From Lineus longissimus (Eukaryota > Nemertea > Pilidiophora > Heteronemertea > Lineidae): DNA of 64,000 nucleotides. How positions within the stretch are numbered: the first letter of the stretch is position 1; every line of letters starts with the position of its first letter. Of this stretch, positions 24,101 through 36,100 are shown one piece after another. The stretch lies in the NCBI RefSeq assembly GCF_910592395.1, contig NC_088319.1, forward strand, positions 2,106,001 to 2,170,000. Direction: 5' to 3'. The position numbers and the translations under genes were made by a program. The notes under the pieces were generated by a model. It saw only the letters and a list, made by a program, of their open reading frames with translations. It did no database searches and was not told the DNA's origin.

Positions 24101-27100
24101 AAGGCCTACTCAAACCTAGACTAGATGCTCAAAAACTCAAGACACAGTTACAATGTACATGTACAATGAAATCCCACAGTAAAAGGCCAACTTCTATACC
24201 AAATACTAGGCAAAGTTCATAAATTTACTCAATATCTGAAAGAGAATTCAAATATTAGTTCATGCATATCATGTGTGTGACAACAATGCACAAAGCTGGA
24301 ATGTAGCAGTCCTTGGAAGATGGTGACTCGCTAACTCGGTAATGTCTCTTGGAATCAGAGGCTGGTGCTCGGTTCAAACAGTTCAGTTCATCAATGCAGC
24401 ACGGCATGGACATCGGATGACCTTGAACTTGGGTGGAAGTGTTACTCGGATATTGAGCATAAATTGACGATGCTCAAAGATGACGACGATGCTAACAGCT
24501 ATCGACGATTGCTCGATGTTGAGAACGACAGTTCTCACACAGGGACGAGGAACGAAGAAACTCGTTGATCGTCTGGCTTTGAGAACACAATTACTCGACA
24601 GTGTTCTCCGACTCGACTCGTTAGACGCTCAACACACTCTTGTGTAGGATCACATCAGCCACGAATTTGGCAAATGATGTGCGAATGATGCTCATCGACG
24701 ATGTACCAGCTACTCGACAATGCTGGGATGTTGAGAACACGACAACTCGACAGTGTTCTCCGACTCGGTGACTCGACGAAACTCAAGCGTTGGTGGGATC
24801 AGCAACGACAGGAATTCGACAATCCGCGACCATCGATGTGACATACAACTGGACTTTGAATGTCACTTGACTCTTCCTCAGCATGCTGCCTGTGCTCAAA
24901 GCTCACTCGGATTTGAACTGACGTGGTGTTCCAAAATCCAAGGTTGATGGAGGGACAGCACAATTAATGTTCTCTTGTCGTCTTAACGGCATCCAAATTG
25001 CAACAGCAGTCCTTCATTTGGATGATTTCAGCATGCATATGCATTTGCACTGAGCAGCATACTAGCATAGGCCAAATGCACAGGCCAACTCTGTACAAAA
25101 TGTACATGGATAGCACATGGTTTCTCACTTTTTACAGTTCTCAAATGTCACCTCACTGCTCCACTATCCGGTCGGTAAGAGACCTAATGTCGGGGTAGGA
25201 CTGTATAATTACTCAACTCTAACTCTTGTAATTCAATAAAACTGTCTATATTCATCTTCTCATCATAATATTCAGGTTTCTTTTCTTCATGTGCTCACAG
25301 CATCTCAGATGTCCTCCATCATTTTTTCTCAACACACTCCCCCCAGTGCTGCCACCTATGCTAATTACCTTGAACTACAGTGTGTCCCAAAAAACTAAAC
25401 TTATACAGGTTGTCCCAATGCGACAGAAACGTGACGGCCCTGTGAGATGACTGGAGATGACCTTACCACAGGGGCTATTAAAAAGGCTCCAAAATGTGGC
25501 AGGGTCAGAAACGTGACGGCCCAGTGAGATGACTGGAGATGACCTTACCACAGGGGCTATTAAAAAGGCTCCCAAATGTGGCAGGGTCAGAAACGTGACG
25601 GCCCTGTGAGATGACTGGAGATGACCTTACCACAGGGGATATCAAAATGGCTCCCAAATGTGGCAGAGTCAGAAACGTGACTGCTCTATGATGTGACTGG
25701 ATATTACCGTACCACAGGGGCTATCAAAAAGGCTCCCAAATGTGGTGGAGTCAGAAATGTAACTACTCTATGATGTGAATGGAGTTTACCTTACCACAGG
25801 GGATATCAAAATGGCTCTCAAGTGTGGCGGAGTCAGAAACGTGACTGCTCTATGATGTGAATGGAGTTTACCTTACCACAGGGGCGATTAAAAAGGCTCG
25901 CAAATGTGGCAGAGTCAGAAACGTAACTACTCTATGATGTGAATGGAGTTTACCTTAACACAGGGGATATCAAAATGGCTCCCAAATGTGGCAGAGTCAG
26001 AAACGTGACTACTCTATGATGTGACTGGAGATTACCTTAACACAGGGAATATCAAAATGGCTCCCAAATGTGGCAGAGTCAGAAACGTGACTGCTCTATG
26101 ATGTGACTGGAGATTACCGCACCACAGGGGATACCAAAATGGCTCCCAAATGAGGCAGAGTCAGAAACATGACGGCCCTGTGTGATGACTGGAGATGACC
26201 TTACCACAGGGGATATCAAAATGGCTCCCAAATGTGGCAGAGTCAGAAACATGACTGGAGATGACCTTACCGCAGGGGCTATTTTCTGTAAATTGGCGAC
26301 CGTCATTTTGTTGTAGAGTTTCTCCTCATCCCGTCGGTCAGCCTGTGGGACTGTTATCTGAAACGATGATTTAAAATTTTAGCCTCAGGAGACCTGAGTG
26401 CGGCTTTTTTTGGCTCAGATGATAGAAATGACCTGATACAACCCTCTTGATTGATAGTTGACTTGAGAATCTGGACAAATCCAGCTATCTTTCACGAATG
26501 AGACTATAGTCTATTTTCAAATTTCAAAGTCACTCACTTCAGCTATCCTGGCCTCAAAATCGATCATATCTCTAAACAGTGGTTCTGTTATATTCCGTAT
26601 GGGGGCGCCTAGTAAGCCGCTAATTCCAACCATGTAGTCCAAATATGCGGCTAAGATCTTGTCGTCATCGATGGTCTTGTTAATGTAATAATCACGACTA
26701 GGCAAACCTAGGCCACTCTGGTCAATCTGCAAGAACGATGGCATATTTTAAAGGGGTACGCGGCGATCCCACATTACTCTGGTACTAGCCAAGTTACACT
26801 GGCTGCCTGTGCGCGAGCGTATGATTTTCAAACTACTCCTCCTGACCTTCAAAGCATACCACCGGCTTGCACCAATTTACCTGAACGATCTCATCCAACA
26901 TCACGTGCCTCCTCGTTACCTTCGCTCTGAATCTCAGGACCTTCTCACTTGAAGGAAATACAGATTGAAAACATTTGGAGGTCGAGCATTCGCCACTTTA
27001 GCACCTCAACTGTGGAACTCTCTTTCCCCCACCTTGAGAGCTACATCGGATGTCTCAACCTTTCGCAAAGAACTCAAGACCCTTCTTTTCAATAGAGCTC

Positions 27101-30100
27101 ACCAGCGCCGGTGAACATTTGTTTCAAGTGATACAGGCGCTTTACAAATAACAATTTATTATTATTATTATTATTACGCCGTTCGTAACTACTGGTGGTC
27201 CAGGAAAATAGAACTGCAGTTATACACAATGCCGTAGTGCAGTTATTGTGCAGAGGAATTTGCTGAAACTTGGTATTTAAAGGGGTACACTGTTCGTAAT
27301 TACTTAATTAATAATAAAATTAAATTGGTACAGTTAAAATCTTAAATAGAAATCCATTAATACACAATGCAATAGAGCAGTTATTATGAACACAAATTTA
27401 TTTAAACTTTGTATTCATAGTATTTGTATATCAGTCTACACAACGGCAATGTTCAAATTTATATTTTGTACGTATTTCCGCAATTGCACATTTTTAAATT
27501 CAATTACAAATTCAAAATTTTTAACGAACGGCGTTGGCCTTTAAGGTATTTCTATACAATGTATACAATGCTGAAATTTGTATTGAGTCCGTATTTACAC
27601 AATTTGCAATTTTCAAATTCAATTACAAATGTCAAACTTTTAATGAACGGTGTAGGCCTTTAACCCTTTTGAAAAATATCATTATAATAATGAGAAAGTA
27701 GTGTGAAGAATAACTTGAAAGCTAAATGTCATCAAGTATCTTGTAAAAATTTTGAATCGGGAGAGCCCGGAAAGGGTTAATATGATTGAGTGTATCATAT
27801 CATTAGCCATGGGAATAAATCAGATTACTCGTGACTCTTGTGATATTTTCATCGTACATCATTGCCAAGGACCGTTCCTTCCTAATTGATCAAACGCCCC
27901 TGTAGATTCAGGCATAGAATACGACAGAAAATGCATCACAGATTCTACACTTTTGGGTTGGAATTGCTTTCCCCATCAAACGCAATGTACATACGTTCGA
28001 AAGATTAGTTAATGGTATCAGCGTATTCATATCCTAAAGGCTCATTCAATCTGTGAAGTAAGACGCAGTCAATCGCACTGATGGCTTATCAAAGATGCTG
28101 TTAATAGAAAATGCAATCTCGTGGAAAGTCTAATGCTGCACAAAATGAAAGTGCCTTGATAATTTTGTTTGTGGTTTTCCGTGTTATTTTGATGATTTCG
28201 GAAGAAAATATGCATATTTAATTTTTCAATCGTCTGACTCAGTTTTGTTGACCTTCTGTTGCAGTGTCGTTTTTAATTTAACATCGCCGTGCTGTTGGTG
28301 ATGACGGATGTTTAAGTTGCAGACAAGTGATTTTTATCATTGCATATTGCGGGGGTGTTGGAGGGGGTGTGAAATGCTGGTGCTAAAGATGTTAAAGCCA
28401 AGATACACCCACTGGAAATCGCGGGAATTCGTCATTTGTGAGAGCTGCTACACTTAATTCATATCACTTTTTCAAGGCCGAAATGGCCTTCAAACAGGTT
28501 GAAATATAAACGAGATCTTGTTTATGTCCTTGCTAACCAATTCCACCCCTCGGATACATGCTATCCCTAAACCAACACTACTACGACCAGAGGCCTACTG
28601 CATGTATGTATCACTATGCAATAGCTATCAATACACATGCTAGAGATGCAACCCCGACAATGATATGTTAATCTGTACATAGGGGGACACCCTAAACTAA
28701 AAGCCAAGAGCCAATACTCTATTTAAGAGCCAAGTGCCGCTAGGAAAGCCACAAGCAAAGGAAAAAATATAGGCAAATGAATATAATTATTATCTTTGGG
28801 AGGCCGAGACCCATAGGTGCTAATAAATAAAGTTTTTTGTAACAGTTTATGACGTTGTAAGACATCGCCACCTGGATAGGGGTTGTCTGCAGCCTGGATT
28901 TTTTTATCATACTATTGTTACGCCGTCTGTACAATACGGTGTACATTGTGCCTGCACTTCATACGCTCTGTACAGTCAGACGTACGCCTATCTGTCCTGT
29001 AAAAAAAAGGTGATCGTGGCTCTTGGCTCTTAGTTTAGGGTATCCCGTACATAGGAGCATAAGCATTGGTTTGGAACAGGCCCAGCATACCAGGTTCGCG
29101 GAGATTAAAAATAAGTTTGCTAGAAGGGTGACATCTGGCGTTTTTAAATAGAAACTTTTACTTGCCAGGCTACGGCACATTACGTGATATTTTGTCACTG
29201 CCTATATTGTCCCTTTAGGCTGGGTTCACATAGAACTATACGGTATTCGGTATACGCTATTCGATATACGCTATTCGGTATTCGCTATACGCTATACGGG
29301 CACAGCGGCGAGTCACATAGGGTAGCATGCGTGCGGTATTCCGTCTTTTGGCGCCGATCAGATGGACAGTTCAGACGAAGAAGATTTGGCTCTTCAACTC
29401 TTAGCCGAGGATGAAGATGACCAGGCACAAAGACCAAAGAAAGAAACAAGTTCGCTATATGTTGATTAAAAGAATCATTTAGTTGATTAGTAATAAAACA
29501 TGTAATGAAGGCCTGTACTTAGAAACTGCAATAAAATGAGTAAAAATGAGTACTATTGTTTCTAACTTATCCTATAGTATGTAATAAATCGTTTAATAAT
29601 TGTGATAGATAACATTAAAATGCATGTTCTTACCAAGTCCTCTGGTCACTTCTGAACAGGGTGGTATACGCTGCACGAAAATCGAACGCGCACGATTCCC
29701 ACTATACTATACTATACGCAGGTATACGACCTTTTCGAATAGTGCCCTCTTATGTGACCCGGTATTGTGAAATTTCCTTGTTCGATTTCAGGTACCCGCG
29801 TGCCCTGGCAAAACGTGCACCGAATACCCGAATAGTATAGTTCTATGTGAACCAAGCCTTAAGAAGAATCATAACAATAAGTACCTGAATGATATTCCTA
29901 GAAGAATTTTTATCATCCATCCCAACAAACATCCCAAAAAATGTCCCTAGACCATAATTTGAATGCGTCTGTTCCAAGGAGGAGTGAAAATTCCATGTTT
30001 TCACGTCGAAGTTTTCGTCATTGATTGCCCAGCCCCCGACCTTCTTGATGATGTCGATGAGAGGTTCGGCACCCAGCTTTTCTTTCACACCTCCTTCGTC

Positions 30101-33100
30101 CATACATGATTGGTAATACAGCTTGGCCTTTCTCTCCGCGGAGCTCGTTGAGGCATTGAGGGGCGTCTCTGAAACACAAAGGTAAGGAATATATCAGTGG
30201 TTTTAAAACCTAATTGGATAAACCAGTTTCAATTCAACAGAAATTAGCACCAGCAATCACGACTTAAAGGTATACACCGCTCGATAAAAATTTGAAATTT
30301 GTAATCTAATTTGAAAATGTCTCATTTCGTGACTACACATTGAATATAACATTCAACTTACGGTTATGTAGACAAATATGCAAATACTATTTACCTAGTT
30401 TTAGCAAAGTTGTACGCAAGATGCCCCACAGCATTGCGTATATATGTATGCATTTCTGTTTTTTCTGACCACGATTAAATACATCGGCGTACCCCTTTAA
30501 GTAGTTCACGCTCCAGAGCACTAAACAACGAAGACAACAGATTTATGAATGGACTATACACAATCCCACCCACCAAGACCAGAACGTGGTAATACCGAAT
30601 TACCGGTCTTACAACGACTCCGAGTTACCATGGTAACGCACGCTTAAGGCAGCAAAATACTTTTCGCCAAATCAGGTCTGCAATCAAACAGATGTCTAGT
30701 TACATAAATATCATTCATTTTTAAGACCTCGTTATCCTGGAACACCAGGAGGAATCTAATCCTGATGTTATTTCTAAAATTGATTGCGATTTTGAATGCG
30801 ATTTTGAACGCGATTTTGAATGCGATTTTTCTCTAATTATTTGAACGATGTCGTAGATTACACAAGTGATGATTTTGTGTTCGTAGTCCTGCTTGTCAGC
30901 TGAAATAAAGGAGTTATCTAACGGTACTGGTTGCGGTAAAATGAAGTAGAGTTTGCGGTATGAAGACCGACGCTAATTCATTTCAAATCCCAACATGCTT
31001 TGATCGTTGTATTCCTATTTAAGTGCTACATCAACATCTGATGCAATAGTGAAAACGGATGGAGCTAATTGCATTTGGTTTTCTGTATTGTATAAAGTGT
31101 TAGGTACACTTTTGAAATCGTCTTACAGCAGAAAATGGCAAAAAAACCTGGAGTTATGGCCTTTATTTCCGGAATGAGTTGGGCAGTCAAGGGGAAGGGA
31201 ATTTGCAGTGGTTTCAGAATGTATTTGGCACTAAAAGAGTTAAAAAGCTGCATCCTTTGACCATTGAGCAAAGGCTCGAAACATTATCAAAGCTAAACGC
31301 CTTCCCCGCTTACATACCTATCTCGGCTAATGAAATAAACTAATATATCTAGCTAACTCAATAATCATGTTGCTAGAGCTAATTCTGGCCCCTCTTTCTG
31401 CCAGCAGTAGCTAGGCAGCATGACCTCACTAACCCTTTCATCGGCGAGGTAATACAGTAGAACCTCTCTATCAAGGACACTCTCGGGACTAACAAGGTGT
31501 CCTTAATAGAGAGGTGTCCTGATTAGAGAGGTGAAATTGAATTGAAACAACCAATTTGGGTCCAAACCTAGTGTCCTTGATAGAGAGGGTGTTCTTAATA
31601 GAGAGGTTGTCCTTAATAGAGAGGGCATTCTTCATAGAGAGGGTGTCCTTAATAGAGAGGCTGTGCTTAATGGAGAGGGTGTCCTTCAAAGAGAGTGTGT
31701 CTTTTATAGAGAGGGTGTTCTTAATAGAGACGGTGTCCTTAATAGAAAGTGCATCCTTAATAGAGAGGTGTCCGATAAGTGAGGTTAATACACTGTGTTT
31801 AAAATTTAATCCTATCAAGCCTCAATTAGGTTTCCCAACTTACCAAGCGCAATTTTCATGACCAGTTGGTTCTCCTTCCATTTGGTGTTGAACGTCCCCC
31901 AGCGAGAATGACCCTCGGGGATTGGGTGCGTCTTTATCCAGTTCCCACAAGCATACGTGTAAAAGTCTCGGCAGGGGTCGACCGTCTGGTCCATACTTGA
32001 CAGGATACGACTGGCGGTGTTGACGCATGCTGGCGACATGCAATACTCTGAAATGAAAAGTGTTTAAAGTTTCAGGGCGCCTCAATAGCCTAGCGGTTTC
32101 ACTGCGGGCTACCATGCAACAAGGCCCATGTTCCATTCTGGGCAGAACCCAGGATTAGTATTCTGGATGAAAAGTGTTCAAACTCACAATTTGATAACTG
32201 GCGCTGGTTGTTCAAAGAAATTTTGTCACTAATGCTGGCGTTAACTTAATTTGACGTTATCTATTTCAGTTAATTAGGGGTAATAATGTGAAGCGCTTTG
32301 AGCGACTGAAACCAGTTGGATTTAGTGCTATATAAGTCTCATAATTATTATTATTATTATTATTAGTAAGCCCTCAGACTTATGTTAAGTTAACACCAGC
32401 GTTAAAAACAAAGGTAGTTTTGAACATACGGGCCCTGGTACATTGTTCTCTCCCTTGGCGAGGAATTTGAATGACTGCCATCTTGGAAATATTTGCGTTT
32501 ACAGTTTAACTGCATTCCTTTGAAAAGACACAGGAAGAGTCAGAAAGCTCTCGAGGCATCGAAAAGCATCGAAGTGCTTTTGCTCAAACTTCAAAGGGAA
32601 GGATTATCCTATACTCAGTCGTTTTATCTGAAAACGGTCTCAATGTGACGACGTTTTATCTCGTGAGCAACAATAACAACATCACAACATAACTATTACA
32701 TGCACCATTCATATTAATGCATATATATACCACCATATTTTCATATGTGTTTTATTTTTCAACTTTTGCAACTAATGTAATTGATGAAGATAAAATAAAA
32801 AACTTTTGACCCCAATAACGGAAAGAAATTGAGTAATCAGTCAAAATAGAAATACATGTAGCGAAAATCTGATGTTTTTTCTGTGATTTTTTCGATTTGC
32901 TATGAAAAAAGGTGGTGCAAAAAATTGCAATTTGGAAGGCAGCAGTCCAGGTTGGGTCCAATCGGCTGCCTCGACATCACTGATTATGACGGACAGTTAA
33001 CTAATGGGTTACTATCTCTGAAACATAGCACGCACGACAGACTACCACTACATGTATCAGTTCTAAAAATACTCATCACAAAGGAGACATTACGAAAATT

Positions 33101-36100
33101 TCGCTTCTACAGCTTTTCATATTACAGAGGTTGAGAATCCTTTAGGACTCCAACACCGACTTTCATTTTGAGAGTGAATTACAGTGGAACCTCTCTATCA
33201 AGGACACCCTCGGGACTGACAAGTGCTGTCCTTGTTAGAGAGGTGTCCTGATTAGAGAGGTCAAAGTGAATGTAAATGACCTATTTGGGACCGAAACTAG
33301 TGTCCTTAATAGAGAGGGTGTCCTTAGTAGAGAGGTGTCCGCTAAGGGAGGTTCTACTGTATATGAACCTGCATGATATTATTTTGAATTTAGGATTGAA
33401 CTTTTGCAAAAGGAGGAATTAATGAAGTCGTATTAAAAGTCATGGTGATGGCCAACGACTTGGATAATGAGGTCGTATTACAAGTCATGGTGATGGCCTA
33501 CGACTTGGATAATGAAGTTGTATTACAAGTCATGGTGATGGCCTACGACTTGGATAATGAGGTCGTATTACAAGTCATGGTGATGGCCTACGACTTGGAT
33601 ATAAATGAGGTCGTATTACAAGTCATGGTGATGGCCTACGACTTGGATAATGAGGTCGTATTACAAGTCATGGTGATGGCGTACGACTTGGATAATGAGG
33701 TTGTATTACAAGTCATGGTGATGGCCTACGACTTGGATAATGACTTTGTTATGTCATGTACGTCCGTCATATGCAGTTTAAGATGCAGGTGGAATATCAA
33801 TATGAAAATGTTTGTAAAATGAATTGACTAGTATGAATAAAGTTTGTTTATGATAGTGTCAACCCTGGAGAAATGGCAATAAATTTGGCTTAAGGGACAC
33901 TCTTTACTCCCAAACACCTACCTCTAATGCCATGTGTCTGGCGAGAAGGCTGTTTGTACCCTATAGCTGGCGGCTAACCAACCGGCTGCATCAGAAGAGG
34001 TCACCAGTGGCCTCAAACCTTCGACCTTCCGTTTACGAGGCACACGCCTTTACCACTGGGCCATCGGGATCAGTATTTTCAGCTTGAATCACTAGATATG
34101 TTATTCAACCTCGGACACTAAGTCGAAATTGGAGTCGGAAAGGAATGCAACCTCTTTCTTCTCGGTGCTTTCCCTGCTTGTCTAAACCTGTCAGGCCGAC
34201 GCTGTCAAAAAATTCATAAAAGTGCTGGCAGGCCCGACAGGTTTGAATCAAAAGTGAAGGAAGACACTGCATTCTGTACCACTTACCCGTTGGAACTGGT
34301 TGAATGATCTCTAACAAAGACAAGAGAAGAGATAAAGAAAATGTTTTTGAAACACCGCATTTAGAGCAATTTTTTGGATTTTGCAGTGTAAAGATTTTTA
34401 TTCTGAATTCAAATGTGTTGGTCAGGTCCAGTAGAACCTCTTTATTAAGGACACCCTCGGGACTGACAAGTGCTGTCCTTAAAAGAGGGGTGTCCTTATT
34501 AGAGAGGTCAAATTGAAAGGAAACAACCAATTTGGGACCAAAACTAGTGTCCTTAATATTTAGTCAACCAGGTCGCTGGTAGAGCACTTCCTGTATCCCT
34601 CACGGAAGCCATTTGTCATCTTCATCAAGGATCAACACATCTTTGGTGTCAAACGAATATGGCATGCTTGGAGAGCAATCTACAAGACACGTGAATCCCC
34701 TCCCCTCAATAGACACTGTTTCAACTTGTTGCACACGTGAGACCAAGGGCAAGGGACAATGCCATTATTCTTCTCACGTGTTGGTTGCGAGATCGTAAGA
34801 TCAAACAACATCAGTCTTGAGGAAGCCATTGTTGACGATAGTGAAACTGGAGACATTTTGGCAGTAAACTTGCCAAAGAATACTCTACGATGCCAGCATT
34901 CTTGTCACGTGTGATTGCAGTATCAGACGATCGAACGACATCAGTCCTGAGGAAGCCATTATTGTGGACAACAGTGAAACTGTGGACACATTTAGCAGTA
35001 AACATGGTCCAGTGAACCAAATGAAGTTCCAAGTGTCAAGTCAAAAATATGAAAACAGACACTACACGAATTGCACAAATTGCACGTCTCCAGAGACTTC
35101 AAAATCGTTCTGCTAGACTGATAACACTCAGTAGCTCTCGTGAACATATTACTCCAGTCCTGTTTAAACTACTCGTCCTTGTCTTGAAGTGTTTGCACAA
35201 CATGTCACCATTTTATCTAAAATATGAGTTTTATACTCCAACCAGATCACTACGGTCTTCAGACTCCCTGAAGCTGGCAGTACCACGCACTAGACGTACC
35301 ATTGGAGATCGTTCCTTCTCAGTTGCAGCCCCAAGGCTCTGGAACGATCTCCCTCTGTCAATAAAATCTGCCAGCTCGCTGCCAGCTTTCAGGAAGAGTC
35401 TGAAGACCCACCTTTTCAAATCATTTTATAATATGTATTAATACCTTTTACGTAATGTTTTTAAGTAATATATCTAGGCCTATTTATTTTTATCTCTGTG
35501 AGGCACCGCGATATATACATGAGCGGCGCCAAACAAATATCGTTTTATTATTATTATTATTACACATTAGCATTAGTAAATAGCTGCGCGTACACCACGA
35601 AATATTGGTGGACCAATTGCACGTACACCACCACATTGCCGTGACAAATTGGTTCGGCAATCCATTGCCGATACAAATTGCCGGGCGAATTTGTCCCATC
35701 AAGCTTGATTCGCCCGGCTTGTTAAAAGCTCAGCGTTGTCGTGGTGTACGCGCAAATGGATCGGCAATTAGCTAGTTAGATGGTTTCGGCTCCAGGCGGC
35801 GCTTTCGAAATGGCGCTTTCTGCTTATTGTTTGCGCGCCATCTGTTGCCGGATTTTATAACTAGCTGCAGCGCTGGTGTACGCGCTTGGTGGATTTTCGA
35901 TGGTGCGGCATTGGTTCGCGAACCAAGATTGGTGGTCCATTTTCAGGTGGTGTACGTGCGGCTATGATCATAGGAACAGCATGAGTTCAGTCCCAATCAA
36001 ATGGTGGCTGTCATTGACAGGTAATGTATTAAGTCCCAGGGGTATTGATATCATGATGATAGAGTTTACCCAGCCATACAAGCATGATTACGCATAAGCT

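Larger units (their letters stand above)
17324..25430 (-). mobile_element. Complete BEL/Pao LTR retrotransposon with 5-bp target duplication
   Basis: Two 238-bp LTRs (17329-17566 and 25188-25425) look identical by eye and end TGTCG...CGACA. GAAAC flanks both sides (17324-17328 and 25426-25430). Internally there is a leader, gag, and a pol encoding protease, RT, RNase H and integrase in that order. The RT, integrase and C-terminal domains are of BEL/Pao type. No envelope-like ORF lies between pol and the 3' LTR. The element is 8,097 bp without the duplication, inserted antisense-neutral (same strand) in intron 5-6 of the M13 gene. It is probably recent. Confidence 0.95.
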
